DNA of 64,000 bases from NCBI GenBank assembly GCA_017442185.1, contig JAFSAT010000021.1:1-64000 (forward strand). Reading direction: 5' to 3'. The notes under the pieces are model-generated. The model was not told the DNA's origin. It saw only the letters and a list, made by a program, of their open reading frames with translations, and did not search any database. Every line of letters begins with the position of its first letter. The first letter of the stretch is position 1. The stretch comes from Bacteroidaceae bacterium. Lineage in GTDB: Bacteria; Bacteroidota; Bacteroidia; Bacteroidales; Bacteroidaceae. Made by a program: the position numbers and the translations under genes. Shown one piece after another: positions 25,695 to 35,436 of the stretch.

Positions 25695-26876
25695 TTATCT
25701 TCCGAACAGGTCGCGTAAACCATCCATATCAAAAGAGAGCGAGAAGCGCAACGTTTGGTCGAGAGGGTTACTCTGGGCTGCCGATATAAGATAGGCTGCA
25801 TCGAGCGAAAAGACGCTCATCTTGAAGCCTGCACCCAAAGTATAATATTTTCTGTTACCCTTATATTCATTTTCATAGTGATAGCCACCTCGCAACGAGA
25901 ATTGTTGATTGTAGCAATACTCCACGCCTATACCTCCATAAATCTCTTTAAGTTCCTCGCTAAAGCCGCCCGGAGCATCACCAAAAGATTTAAATATACC
26001 CGAGATTGAAGATATATCGTTATACCCTTCTGACTCCAACCAACCTTGATACTCCGAGTATTTGGAATTATCATCAGCGTCGTAACCCTCCTCTTCGAGA
26101 AATTGCGAATATGACGGACGTGTGGGAACCATAAGTTTATTAATATCGGCACTGAACGATATTGTATTATACTCGTCTATCGGAACGAGTATGGATGCGC
26201 CCAATCGTAAGTTTGTGGGTATAAATTCATTGGTATTACCACCGTCGTAAGATATTTTACTACCTATATTTGACGCATTGAGGCCGATACCCAGCATACA
26301 CTCTCTGTTGCCTAACATAATGTAGTTATTATAGTACAAGGCCAAGTCGGCAGCAAAGGCTGTTCCGGCCTCCATATCCTCTTCGTAATCATATTGCAAA
26401 TCGCTGTATATGAAACGCAGAGCCACCGCAGCCGAGAATGTTTCGGAAAGCATACGCGAATAGGCTACGTCCAATGCAAATTCATAGGGTTTTATGGTAT
26501 ACTCCTCGGCAAGCACCTCGCCCAACGAGAAATATGTAAGCGAACCGCTTATAGCCGAATAGTCACCTATACGATAAAATCCTGTAAGATAGGCAAGGTC
26601 TATGTCGCTCACCAACTGACGCAACCACGGAGTGTAGGACATTGAAAGTCCTGCACGAGCTATATTGAAAGGGTATTTGGCCGGGTTCCAATATTGCGAA
26701 TTTACATCGGGTTCTGTTGCAACACCTACATCTCCCATGGCACCGGCTCGTGCATCGGGTGCAATGGATAGTGATGTTACGCCTGTATGCACGGGATTAA
26801 ACTGCTCCTTCTGTGCAAGAGCCGGCAACACCATCAGAATCAACATCAGCAGCGATACTATTCTATTCTTTGTCAT
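25695..26876 (-). CDS. porV: Type IX secretion outer membrane protein PorV
   Basis: A 393-residue FadL-like 14-strand barrel with signal peptide (cleavage after PALAQ). The signature TSLSIAPDARAGAMGDVG and QYWNPAKYPF at the N terminus are characteristic of PorV (LptO). PorV shuttles cargo from the Sov translocon to PorU in the attachment complex. It follows porU in the same direction, as in P. gingivalis. The 131-base gap from porU holds an 11-bp inverted repeat (26912-26971). Confidence 0.93.
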   Translation of the reverse strand: MTKNRIVSLLMLILMVLPALAQKEQFNPVHTGVTSLSIAPDARAGAMGDVGVATEPDVNSQYWNPAKYPFNIARAGLSMSYTPWLRQLVSDIDLAYLTGFYRIGDYSAISGSLTYFSLGEVLAEEYTIKPYEFALDVAYSRMLSETFSAAVALRFIYSDLQYDYEEDMEAGTAFAADLALYYNNYIMLGNRECMLGIGLNASNIGSKISYDGGNTNEFIPTNLRLGASILVPIDEYNTISFSADINKLMVPTRPSYSQFLEEEGYDADDNSKYSEYQGWLESEGYNDISSISGIFKSFGDAPGGFSEELKEIYGGIGVEYCYNQQFSLRGGYHYENEYKGNRKYYTLGAGFKMSVFSLDAAYLISAAQSNPLDQTLRFSLSFDMDGLRDLFGR

Positions 26877-26911
26877 ATTTATCGTTTTTTTATTTATGTG
26901 GCTTACGTCGT

Positions 26912-26971
26912 GCAGTTTAAGAAGCAGTTTTTAACTTCATGGAGATAAATTCAAACAGCGTCTTAAACTGC
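26912..26971. repeat. Inverted repeat between porU and porV
   Basis: Perfect 11-bp arms GCAGTTTAAGA (26912-26922) and TCTTAAACTGC (26961-26971). Between them is a second, inner copy of the dispersed AAACAGCGTCTTA motif. As RNA it would form a hairpin between the porU stop and the porV start. There is no U-tract, so it may stabilise or process the transcript rather than stop it. Confidence 0.55.
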
Positions 26972-27007
26972 TTATAAGGTTTTTCTATATTAAAACTTAA
27001 TTTTGTG

Positions 27008-30000
27008 TCATTTATTGTTTAATACTATTATTTTTCGAGATTTTGTGCGCTCGGTGCTGCCATCGGCAGATAGTGTCGCTCGATATATATACACTCCTGT
27101 TGGCAGCGGTTGCCCGCCCGATGTTGTTACATTCCATTCGATTGTGTATAATGCACTGCCCGAGCCTGAGGATTCACGATGCTTCCACAAAAGCTGCCCT
27201 TGACGGTTAAACACCTCCACTGTAATATCAAGTTCACTGTGAGGACGGTTATGTGCAACGGCGAAGAGCGCCTTCTCTCCATATCGCACCGGATTGGGAG
27301 CAACCGACACATCCACCAATTCGGGTGCCAGCCCTTTCACCACAGTAAAACGAAGCGTGTCGGTGGAGGAATTGTTAAACAAATCCCACGCACGCAACAC
27401 AAGTGTGTGCTCTCCCTCGGAAAGCTCATCAATCGGTTGCATGGCAGTACCGCGTCTGTAATCTCCGAGCATCGGCTCAAATATATCGTTGAGATTATAT
27501 GTACGATTATTATCATTGTCCACCATTGCTATAATATCATGCCCGATGCCTGTTCCGACAGTGTTTATGCCACTCTCATCGAAAATCTCCACAAAAAGAC
27601 AGGGGGTTGAATTAACCTCGCCGCCATCTTTAAATTCGGGAGTATTCAGATACATTGTAATTTGCGGCCCACTGCCATCATTATCCATGGCAGACGAAGT
27701 TCCGCCCACAGTAAAATTCCCATAAGTCCCTTGTGCAGAATTGCCAAGGGTGTCAATAGCAAACAGGTTCAACATCCCTTGCAAATTTCTGTAACTTATA
27801 TCAAGAGGCACAGGCATGGTAAGAGAGAAACGGCCGTTCTTTACGGAATCTGTACCGGTGAAGAGCCTTTTGCTGTAAGTTGTATAGTTGAAAGGCTCTG
27901 TATCGGCCTTTTTGTTGTTGCGCGTGGTGACCTCCTCGACACAGTCGAACAGCGTTGGGGAGACAAAGCCTGTGAATCCCGCATGAAGGGTGCCATCGGG
28001 CAATGCAACATATCCCTCGACGGTTACTCTGCCGCCGGCCGACACTTTACCTTCGATTTTGGCATCCTGCCCGTTGAATTTGTCGACCACCACCTTATAT
28101 TGCGGCATTTTCAAACGCAGTGCCGGGTCGCCGATGAGCACATATTGGAGCTTATTTTCGGATAGGTCGCCTCCAGATGTTATTATATCGCATTTGGCCA
28201 GACGCACAGCATCGCCCACTGCAATTTGCTCACCATCGGCAGTGGGCGCCATTAAGCGACGCATGAACTGCTGATTTATTGTTGCATTATAACTTTGCAG
28301 CACTGTGCGTGTTGTGGTAAGCAAGCCAATGGCTGCACCATTGGGGTTGAGCATGGCCGTCTCGGCCAACGAATTATCGCCCATGTCGAACGGGCCGATG
28401 TCGCACGATGCTGTCACCCAGAAAGGTATGCGAGGCGATGATATAGCAGCCATATCTGCTGCCGACCATGCAAGTTCGTGAGAGAACAAATTGGCGCTTC
28501 CATGCCCTGAATAGTTCACAATGAGTGCACCTTCATCAAGACGTTTATATATCGTCTCGGTTACCATGGGATAACTGTCGCCTGTGGCAAGCACTTCCAT
28601 GGGGTAGTTGTCCCAATATATGCGGTCTATCATATATGAAGGATAGCCCGTCTCAAGAATTTTGGCAACATTTTCGGCATCCTGCATGTGCGAATTTTTA
28701 TCTCCGTCGTCACCCATTAGAACAATCATATTCTGCCATGAGCCGGCAGCCTTATTCTCCATATAGCCTATAATCTTATCAACCACGGCATTTGCCTCGG
28801 ATGCGGCCTGAACGGGCAGACGCCCCACTGAGACATCCATTTTATCGCGCAAAAAACTGCTACCCTCATCGTCGTCAAGGAATCCATAATAATCCTCAAG
28901 CACATAGGAGCGCACTGCACTCACCGAATTTTCCGATTGATAGGTGAGCAGAAAATCCTCTTGCCTGCGACGCGGATAGGTTATAAGTCTGTTATCTGTC
29001 AGTCCATCACCAAAAAGCAACAGATAGCGGGGAGCATCAAGGGGGGATGCGGCACGGTCGTACAGCATCTTCATCAGACGGCGATAGGCTGTTGCATCGG
29101 GCGTACCCGAGGAAAATTCATTATAAACCTGCTCGGCTGTAACCACTGCCACGGTAAGAGCGTCGTGCACGCGGTGAGCCTCGGCCAGACGCTCGGCAGC
29201 CGAACGCCACTGATTATTAGATGGAATTATTATCACCATGTCTGTCTGTCCCAGTGCATGCAGATTTTGATTGGGCACTTCGCCCAAGACTGTCACCGAG
29301 GGGAAGGCGGCACTTACATCTACGGCTACAAGTTCTTCGTTACGCGAAGCAGGAGCCACCACAGTGAGTGTTTCATCGGCGAATGTAGAAACCAATTCCT
29401 CTGTTTCCGATGCCTCGGTGACACGCCACACATGTGTATTTGCCGTTGCCGATGCTATTTTAAACGTGGCATTGCCGCCGACGGCATTGCCGCGAAAGTT
29501 TGTGCTTGACGAATACAAAGCCAATGAACGTACAAAATTCAAACGTACAAAGTCGAGAAATCCCGAGAGTGAGGTCTCTTGCACCGTGTGCGTGAGCTTT
29601 ATCGTGGGATTATCGGAAAAGCCCGATGAAACGGCAAACGTACTCTGGGCAATACGCCCATGGTCGGAACTTGACGCCTTGTCGATACTCAACGAACCAA
29701 CCTGCTCGCCATCCACCTCTACCGCCACACGACTGAACGAGGTTGCATTGCTCCCGAAAGAGATGTCGACGGTGGCACGCTCGGCTGTCATTCCCTCAAT
29801 ATCAAAATTATATTTTGCACTGCGTCCGGTGGCATAATCATAGCCGTCGAGCAGTATTCTGCCGTATGTGCTTAAGGATTTTTGTTCCTTTTCATAAAGA
29901 GCATAGTCGGGGTATGTGGTATATACCTGTTCACTTGTCGGACTAACCTCTTTTTTGGGGAAAGGGATAGGGTCGGCATCGCCTTCGTTAAGAAAATAAC

Positions 30001-30769
30001 AAGAGTATTCGGAATAGACATTCTGCCGGTGTACGAAGCGACCTATTTCGTAGCTCCAGCGTATCGTTCCTTCGGCGTAGAAGAGAACGCGGCCGTCGCC
30101 GCGCCATAGCGGAACTTCGCAAAGGTCGTCGGGCAGCAGATGAATATTCTTTTCGGGCAATATTCGCCCCCCGTAACCAAACAGTCTGACTTTTGCAGGA
30201 TTCTTAAAACCCATTTTTCGCAGTTCGGCATCAGTGATTTTGTATACTCCTCGCTCGGGAACGGCTATTTTCACCCAGCGCCCCGTTGATAAAACCGAAT
30301 TTTTGACAGTTCTATCCGCTGTTGCCACATTTGAGGCTACTCGCTTAATTACGGCATGTATATCGGTGGTGCGCCTTATGGCAAGTTTAAAAGAATTTAT
30401 TCGTTGGAATTTTCCATCGCGATAAACCACCGGAATGAAATTCACATCCAACTGTCCTCTCTTGGCCGATACGCCAACCGTGGCCTCTGCCTGCGGATAG
30501 GAGGGCAATGAGTCTCGCATGCAACCGAGATTGTAACGTCTGACTTCATCGGCACTCATTATTTGAAATTCGGGATATTCAATTGCCACCGTATAGTTAT
30601 ATAAGGCATAGTCATCGCCAAGCTCCACCATCTGAGAGTAGCGTGGGAGCAGCGTATCACTGCAGTATTGCGCCCAATCAATCTCTGTGAATTGTGCTTT
30701 TGAGGGCATTATACAGCATAACAAAATTGTCGCAAGTAATATATGTCTGCTATACTTCATTATATTCAT
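27008..30769 (-). CDS. porU: Type IX secretion C-terminal signal peptidase PorU
   Basis: A 1253-residue gingipain-like (C25 family) protease that removes the C-terminal signal from T9SS cargo and attaches the cargo to A-LPS. The catalytic pair is His756 in NYSGHGS and Cys789 in WVTASCDIG. There is an N-terminal signal peptide (MKYSRHILLATILLCCIMPSKA). A CTD-like domain forms the last 90 residues (PNPVRYGEKALF, then GVYIYRATL and SRKIIVL). The start overlaps the preceding hydrolase stop by four bases; Met4 is an alternative start. porV follows. Confidence 0.95.
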   Translation of the reverse strand: MNIMKYSRHILLATILLCCIMPSKAQFTEIDWAQYCSDTLLPRYSQMVELGDDYALYNYTVAIEYPEFQIMSADEVRRYNLGCMRDSLPSYPQAEATVGVSAKRGQLDVNFIPVVYRDGKFQRINSFKLAIRRTTDIHAVIKRVASNVATADRTVKNSVLSTGRWVKIAVPERGVYKITDAELRKMGFKNPAKVRLFGYGGRILPEKNIHLLPDDLCEVPLWRGDGRVLFYAEGTIRWSYEIGRFVHRQNVYSEYSCYFLNEGDADPIPFPKKEVSPTSEQVYTTYPDYALYEKEQKSLSTYGRILLDGYDYATGRSAKYNFDIEGMTAERATVDISFGSNATSFSRVAVEVDGEQVGSLSIDKASSSDHGRIAQSTFAVSSGFSDNPTIKLTHTVQETSLSGFLDFVRLNFVRSLALYSSSTNFRGNAVGGNATFKIASATANTHVWRVTEASETEELVSTFADETLTVVAPASRNEELVAVDVSAAFPSVTVLGEVPNQNLHALGQTDMVIIIPSNNQWRSAAERLAEAHRVHDALTVAVVTAEQVYNEFSSGTPDATAYRRLMKMLYDRAASPLDAPRYLLLFGDGLTDNRLITYPRRRQEDFLLTYQSENSVSAVRSYVLEDYYGFLDDDEGSSFLRDKMDVSVGRLPVQAASEANAVVDKIIGYMENKAAGSWQNMIVLMGDDGDKNSHMQDAENVAKILETGYPSYMIDRIYWDNYPMEVLATGDSYPMVTETIYKRLDEGALIVNYSGHGSANLFSHELAWSAADMAAISSPRIPFWVTASCDIGPFDMGDNSLAETAMLNPNGAAIGLLTTTRTVLQSYNATINQQFMRRLMAPTADGEQIAVGDAVRLAKCDIITSGGDLSENKLQYVLIGDPALRLKMPQYKVVVDKFNGQDAKIEGKVSAGGRVTVEGYVALPDGTLHAGFTGFVSPTLFDCVEEVTTRNNKKADTEPFNYTTYSKRLFTGTDSVKNGRFSLTMPVPLDISYRNLQGMLNLFAIDTLGNSAQGTYGNFTVGGTSSAMDNDGSGPQITMYLNTPEFKDGGEVNSTPCLFVEIFDESGINTVGTGIGHDIIAMVDNDNNRTYNLNDIFEPMLGDYRRGTAMQPIDELSEGEHTLVLRAWDLFNNSSTDTLRFTVVKGLAPELVDVSVAPNPVRYGEKALFAVAHNRPHSELDITVEVFNRQGQLLWKHRESSGSGSALYTIEWNVTTSGGQPLPTGVYIYRATLSADGSTERTKSRKIIVLNNK

Positions 30770-31380
30770 CGTACTTGAAATTCAAGAACTTTTTCATCTC
30801 CCAGAAATCCTTTGAGACGATCGCCCACTTTCACCTCGGAGACACCTGCGGGAGTTCCCGTAAATATCAGGTCGCCGGTCTTAAGCGTGCAGAAGCGGCT
30901 GACATAGGCTATCACCTCGTCCACAGAAAATAGCATTTCAGCACTGTTCCCACGTTGTACCGTTGTACCGTTTATGTCGAGCGAAAATTCTATGTTTTTT
31001 ATATCAAAACCATCTATGGGACGAAATTCGCCCAATACCGCCGAGCAGTCGAACCCTTTGGAGAGTTCCCACGGAGCGCCCTTCTCTATTAAACGGCGCT
31101 GCATGTCGCGTGCGGTAAAATCTATCCCCACCGTCACTGCATCGTAGTATCTATGTGCAAAGCGCTCCGGAATACTGCGCCCCAATTTGTTTATGCGCAC
31201 CACAATCTCGGCCTCATAGTCGATACGCCCGAGCCAATCGGGCAGATAGAAATGCTTGCCATTCTTCAATATCGAAGAATCGGGCTTCATGAATATCATT
31301 GGAGCATCGGGCTTTCCCATTGTACCGTCAAATTCCAATGCGTGCTCTGCATAGTTCTTCCCTACTGCAATTATCTTCAT
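30766..31380 (-). CDS. Fumarylacetoacetate hydrolase-family protein
   Basis: A 204-residue member of the FAH superfamily (YcgM-like). It begins directly with the catalytic domain (KIIAVGKNYAEHA). Metal-binding acids lie in DYEAEIVVRINK (near residue 70), and TGDLIFTGTPAGVSEVKVGD is near the C terminus. Relatives are acylpyruvases or oxaloacetate decarboxylases in the cytoplasm. It ends in a four-base overlap with porU, so the two are translationally coupled despite unrelated roles; that order is known in Bacteroidales. Confidence 0.88.
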   Translation of the reverse strand: MKIIAVGKNYAEHALEFDGTMGKPDAPMIFMKPDSSILKNGKHFYLPDWLGRIDYEAEIVVRINKLGRSIPERFAHRYYDAVTVGIDFTARDMQRRLIEKGAPWELSKGFDCSAVLGEFRPIDGFDIKNIEFSLDINGTTVQRGNSAEMLFSVDEVIAYVSRFCTLKTGDLIFTGTPAGVSEVKVGDRLKGFLGDEKVLEFQVR

Positions 31381-31449
31381 CTTAAAAACTATTATCTTTC
31401 AGTAAACTTAAATTCATCTATCGGCAATCGGGCTTGTTTTATAATAATC

Positions 31450-32097
31450 TTACTCGTCGGCAACGCTGTCGAGGCGGTTGAACATTAGCGACAAATGAGC
31501 ATACAGCGAGGTATTCTGCACCACAATATCATCGGGCACACGTATGCGCAACGGAGTAAAATTCCATATAGCCTTTATGCCCCATGCCACCATCTTATCG
31601 GCCACCTCCTGTGCATTGTCGATAGGAACAGTGAGTATGCCTATCTTTACATTGTATCGGCGCATCTTGGTACCGATGTCGTTTATGTGGTACACAGGAA
31701 TACCCGAAACACTGTGCCCCACCATTTTGGGATTTGTATCAAAGGCAGCCACCACCTCAAGCCCGAACTGCTTGAGACCTTTATCGTTGAGCAATGCTCC
31801 ACCCAAACGTCCTGCACCAAAGAGGAAAGCCTTGTGCAGCGTTGTAAAGCCTAAAAACCTTTCAAGAACATCCAACAGATTGTCAATCTCATAGCCCACA
31901 CGTGTGCGCCCCACTATGTTCACACACGATAAGTCTTTGGCAATTTGCGATGCAACGATATTTGTCTCTTTCGACAAGCGTGTCGATGAAACATACGTCT
32001 CGCCGCGCGACTTTAACAAACGACACACCGAAAGATACCACGGCAGACGGCGCAAAGTAGGTTCGGGCACCTTGTCAATCTTATCAGATACATCCAT
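31450..32097 (-). CDS. rex: Redox-sensing transcriptional repressor Rex
   Basis: A 215-residue repressor with an N-terminal winged helix (about 1-80, including VASQIAKDLSCV) and a C-terminal Rossmann NAD(H) domain (AFLFGAGRLGGAL, FDTNPKMVG). Rex senses the NADH/NAD+ ratio and controls fermentative and respiratory genes. A tandem 11-base repeat (32132-32153) lies in its leader and could be an autoregulatory site. It diverges from the SUI1 gene. Confidence 0.92.
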   Translation of the reverse strand: MDVSDKIDKVPEPTLRRLPWYLSVCRLLKSRGETYVSSTRLSKETNIVASQIAKDLSCVNIVGRTRVGYEIDNLLDVLERFLGFTTLHKAFLFGAGRLGGALLNDKGLKQFGLEVVAAFDTNPKMVGHSVSGIPVYHINDIGTKMRRYNVKIGILTVPIDNAQEVADKMVAWGIKAIWNFTPLRIRVPDDIVVQNTSLYAHLSLMFNRLDSVADE

Positions 32098-32131
32098 CAG
32101 ACTCTGTTTTCATTCGTTCTTAAACATGGTG

Positions 32132-32153
32132 CGCGCAATATACGCGCAATATA
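32132..32153. repeat. Tandem 11-base repeat in the rex leader
   Basis: CGCGCAATATA occurs twice, head to tail without spacer. The repeat unit is one helical turn. It lies between a TAATTTTG box (32163-32170, minus strand) and the rex start. It may be an operator, although it does not resemble the usual Rex palindrome TTGTGAAAN4TTTCACAA. Confidence 0.4.
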
Positions 32154-32244
32154 ATAACGTAGCAAAATTAACCATATTTTGTCATTCTGTAAAATTTGTG
32201 GAAAAAAGATTGTATATTCGCAGCAAACATACATCATAGAAACG

Positions 32245-32586
32245 ATGAAGAATAACGATTGGAAAAGCAGGCTTAACATTGTATACTCTACGAATCCCGA
32301 CTTTCAATACTCGGTAGAGAACGAGGAAAAAGAGACTGAAACCCTGCCCAAACAACAACAGTCGCTGCGTGTGAGCATAGAAAAAAACCACCGCGGAGGA
32401 AAAACCGTGACACTTGTAAAAAACTTTATAGGCACCGGAGACGACCTCAAAGATTTGGGACGGCTTTTAAAAACCCGTTGCGGTGTAGGTGGCAGCACAA
32501 AAGATGGTGAGATACTTATACAGGGCGATTTTAAAAGTAAAATAATTGACATCTTGAAAAAAGAGGGCTATACACAGACAAAATAA
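32245..32586 (+). CDS. SUI1/YciH-type translation initiation factor
   Basis: A 113-residue protein with a C-terminal SUI1 (eIF1-like) domain: RVSIEKNHRGGKTVTLVKNF, LKTRCGVGGSTKDGEI and IQGDFKSKIIDILKKEG. Bacterial YciH proteins check start-codon fidelity on the 30S subunit. The ATG at 32245 lies 25 bases after a TATATTCG box (32213-32220). The frame upstream runs through that box, so the longer version is rejected. Confidence 0.92.
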   Translation: MKNNDWKSRLNIVYSTNPDFQYSVENEEKETETLPKQQQSLRVSIEKNHRGGKTVTLVKNFIGTGDDLKDLGRLLKTRCGVGGSTKDGEILIQGDFKSKIIDILKKEGYTQTK

Positions 32587-32890
32587 CCGTTTTCTTCAAA
32601 TCCAAATGAAAAATATTCAACAGCATCCAAGAAGCCGTTTAAAATTATATCCTTAAAATTTAACAGCTCTTTTTTTTAGAATGTTTTTTCATTTCATAAT
32701 CAAGCACAGCAGACTATGCAACCTAAAAAAAGTAGGAACAGGCTGGTAAAATTCATTCATAATGCAAACATAGTATTTGAAAGAAATTTAAGCAGTTTAT
32801 GAAGATTTGAAAGAAAAAGAAAGCGTTTATAAATACAATTCACTATCTTCGCAAAGATAAACAGACAACAAACCCCAAAAAACAGATACA
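32587..32890. other. Gap with repeat fragments and pyrE promoter
   Basis: About 300 bases without a gene. It holds degraded copies of the dispersed motif (AAGAAGCCGTTTAAAA near 32630 and TTAACAGCTC near 32658). At the right end is a TATCTTCG box (32844-32851), 40 bases before the pyrE ATG. Confidence 0.5.
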
Positions 32891-33535
32891 ATGTCAAGCA
32901 AGTCAAAAGTAATCATGGCAGCCGAACTGCTGAAAATCAAAGCCGTAAAGTTACAACCGACAGAACCTTTCACATGGGCATCAGGTTGGAAATCACCATT
33001 CTACTGCGACAATCGCAAAACCCTCTCATTTCCCGAGCTTCGTACACGTGTAAAACTCGGATTGGCCAACCTCATTCTCGAAGAGTTTCCCGAGGCAGAC
33101 ACCGTGGCCGGTGTTGCCACAGGTGCAATCGCCCAGGGAGCACTTGTAGCCGAAGAGCTGGCAAAGCCATTCGTATATGTACGTCCCAAAGCAAAGGATC
33201 ACGGCCTTGGCAACCTAATCGAAGGTGATGTGCAACCCGGAGCAAAAGTAGTAGTTGTGGAAGACCTTGTATCAACCGGACTCAGCAGTCTGAAAGCCGT
33301 AGACGCCCTGCGAGCAGCCGGAGTGGAAGTTGTGGGAATGGTAGCATCGTTTACATACGGATTCGACGTAGCCAAAGAGGCATTCGACAAAGCCGACGTG
33401 AAACTACTGACACTCACCGACTACGAAGCAGTGCTCGAAGCAGCAAAAGAGACAGGATACATCACAGAAGAGGTTATGCCCACACTGCAAGAGTGGCGTG
33501 CCAACCCCTCGGAGTGGAGAAACGACCTCAAATAA
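32891..33535 (+). CDS. pyrE: Orotate phosphoribosyltransferase
   Basis: A 214-residue type I phosphoribosyltransferase that converts orotate and PRPP to OMP in pyrimidine synthesis. The PRPP-binding motif is VVVVEDLVSTGLSSLKAV (near residue 118). VRPKAKDHGLGNLIEG is the flexible catalytic loop. Length is normal. It is followed after 28 bases by an SRPBCC gene and then argH, all in the same direction. Confidence 0.96.
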   Translation: MSSKSKVIMAAELLKIKAVKLQPTEPFTWASGWKSPFYCDNRKTLSFPELRTRVKLGLANLILEEFPEADTVAGVATGAIAQGALVAEELAKPFVYVRPKAKDHGLGNLIEGDVQPGAKVVVVEDLVSTGLSSLKAVDALRAAGVEVVGMVASFTYGFDVAKEAFDKADVKLLTLTDYEAVLEAAKETGYITEEVMPTLQEWRANPSEWRNDLK

Positions 33536-33563
33536 AAATCATCACAAAAACAGTAAAGCAAAA

Positions 33564-33974
33564 ATGAGCCAATATGAAAGCAGCACAAAGCATATACCCT
33601 ATCCACAAGAGCGGGTATATGCCAAGCTCGAAGACCTAAACAATCTTGCGGCACTAAGCGGTAAACTCCCCGAAGACAAAGTAAAAGAATTCAGTTTCGA
33701 CCACGACCAGGCAACCGTAGATGTACCACCGGTGGGCAAAGTAACCATAAGAGTAGTGGAACGCGAAGCGCCAAAATGTATCAAATTTGAAGCAATAGGC
33801 TCTCCAATACCAATGAACATGTGGATACAGATAATCCCCAATGGTGATGAAGCCTCAAAAATGCGCGTGGTGGCAAAAGCAGAACTGAACTTTATGTTGC
33901 GCAGTATGGTTGAAAAACCCCTGAAAGAGGGACTCGAAAAAATCGCCGACACATTGGCGATGATTCCATACTGA
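33564..33974 (+). CDS. SRPBCC-family (START-like) protein
   Basis: A 136-residue helix-grip protein: IPYPQERVYAKLEDLNNLAAL at the N terminus, then a seven-strand sheet and a long C-terminal helix (EKPLKEGLEKIADTLAMIPY). SRPBCC folds bind hydrophobic ligands. The Bacteroidales copy next to pyrE and argH is conserved, but its ligand is unknown. The ATG at 33564 is chosen; the longer frame overlaps the pyrE 3' end. Confidence 0.85.
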   Translation: MSQYESSTKHIPYPQERVYAKLEDLNNLAALSGKLPEDKVKEFSFDHDQATVDVPPVGKVTIRVVEREAPKCIKFEAIGSPIPMNMWIQIIPNGDEASKMRVVAKAELNFMLRSMVEKPLKEGLEKIADTLAMIPY

Positions 33975-34021
33975 CCCCGCAAAACAGATTCTTAAACAGC
34001 ACGTAAACAGCGTCTCATATT

Positions 34022-35365
34022 ATGGCAAAAAAACTTTGGGAAAAAGCAGGAACCGTAAATCCCGAAATAGAAAAATTCACAGTGGGCAAGGACAGAGAAT
34101 TAGATCTGATGCTTGCCCCCTATGACATATTAGGTTCAATAGCACACAGCACAATGCTTCGCAGCATAGGCATGCTCACCAACGAAGAGACAGAGAGTCT
34201 GCATCGCGAACTACGCGAAATATACACACTCACCGAAAGTGGAGACTTCTGCATAGAAGAGGGGGTAGAAGATGTACATTCACAAGTAGAGCTGATGCTC
34301 ACCCGCAAGCTGGGCGACACAGGCAAAAAAATACACAGCGGACGCTCGCGAAACGACCAAGTGCTCCTCGACCTCAAGCTGTTCATACGTCACGAATTAC
34401 AGCAAGTGTGCCATGACACAAAAGAACTTTTCGACCGTCTGATTGAAAAGAGCAATCGCCACCGCAATATTCTGATGCCCGGCTACACACACCTTCAAGT
34501 GGCAATGCCATCATCATTCGGACTATGGTTCGGAGCATACGCCGAAAGCCTTACCGACGACATGCTGTTCCTCAAAGCGGCCTACTGCATGTGCAACAGA
34601 AATCCCCTGGGGTCGGCAGCCGGATACGGCTCGTCATTCCCACTCGACCGCAGCATGACCACCAATCTGATGGGATTCGACAGCATGAACTACAATGTAG
34701 TATACGCACAAATGGGACGCGGCAAATGCGAAAGAAACGTAGCATACGCTCTTGCCGGAGTTGCAGGCACACTTGCCAAAATGGCCTTCGACGCCTGCCT
34801 GTTCAATTCACAAAATTTTGGATTCATAAAATTGCCGGCCGAATGCACAACAGGCTCAAGCATAATGCCACATAAAAAGAACCCCGACGTATTTGAGCTA
34901 TTACGTGCCAAATGCAACCGTCTGCAAGCCATACCCACGGATATTACACTGATAATGAACAATCTGCCCAGCGGATATTTCCGCGACCTTCAGATAATAA
35001 AAGAGGTTTTTCTACCTGCATTTGAAGAACTTAAGAATTGCCTGAGCATGGCAGCCTACATAATTGAGCGCATTGAGGTAAACGAACATATCTTGGATGA
35101 CAGTCGCTACGACCCCATGTTCAGCGTCGAAGAGGTAAACCGCCTTGCAGCAGAAGGCCTACCTTTCCGCGATGCGTACAAAAAGGTGGGGCTCGACATT
35201 GAAGCAGGAACCTTTATTGCCGATAAAGAGATACACCACACACACGAAGGCAGCATCGGCAACCTATGCAACGACAGTATCTCGACGCTCATGCAAAGTA
35301 TATACGACTCAATGAACTTTGAAAAGGCCATAACCGCCGAAAAAGCATTGTTAGGGCGCATATAA
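34022..35365 (+). CDS. argH: Argininosuccinate lyase
   Basis: A 447-residue member of the aspartase/fumarase superfamily performing the last step of arginine synthesis. The signature GSSIMPHKKNP (near residue 280) and the substrate-binding HSGRSRNDQV (near 103) are intact. Length is typical. It is 47 bases after the SRPBCC gene. A strong hairpin at 35437-35477 follows. Confidence 0.96.
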   Translation: MAKKLWEKAGTVNPEIEKFTVGKDRELDLMLAPYDILGSIAHSTMLRSIGMLTNEETESLHRELREIYTLTESGDFCIEEGVEDVHSQVELMLTRKLGDTGKKIHSGRSRNDQVLLDLKLFIRHELQQVCHDTKELFDRLIEKSNRHRNILMPGYTHLQVAMPSSFGLWFGAYAESLTDDMLFLKAAYCMCNRNPLGSAAGYGSSFPLDRSMTTNLMGFDSMNYNVVYAQMGRGKCERNVAYALAGVAGTLAKMAFDACLFNSQNFGFIKLPAECTTGSSIMPHKKNPDVFELLRAKCNRLQAIPTDITLIMNNLPSGYFRDLQIIKEVFLPAFEELKNCLSMAAYIIERIEVNEHILDDSRYDPMFSVEEVNRLAAEGLPFRDAYKKVGLDIEAGTFIADKEIHHTHEGSIGNLCNDSISTLMQSIYDSMNFEKAITAEKALLGRI

Positions 35366-35436
35366 GACCAGAATAAGGGACACACAACAGTCCACACACA
35401 TTGAAAAGCACGAGAAAAACATCTTTTTAAGAATTT

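Noticed and set aside
29271-29837. 188-codon open frame opposite porU
   Set aside because: It is a shadow of the porU coding sequence in the other strand, with no ribosome-entry signal or recognisable protein family.
32132-32153. Rex binding site
   Set aside because: The tandem repeat does not match the known Rex palindrome; retained only as an unassigned repeat.
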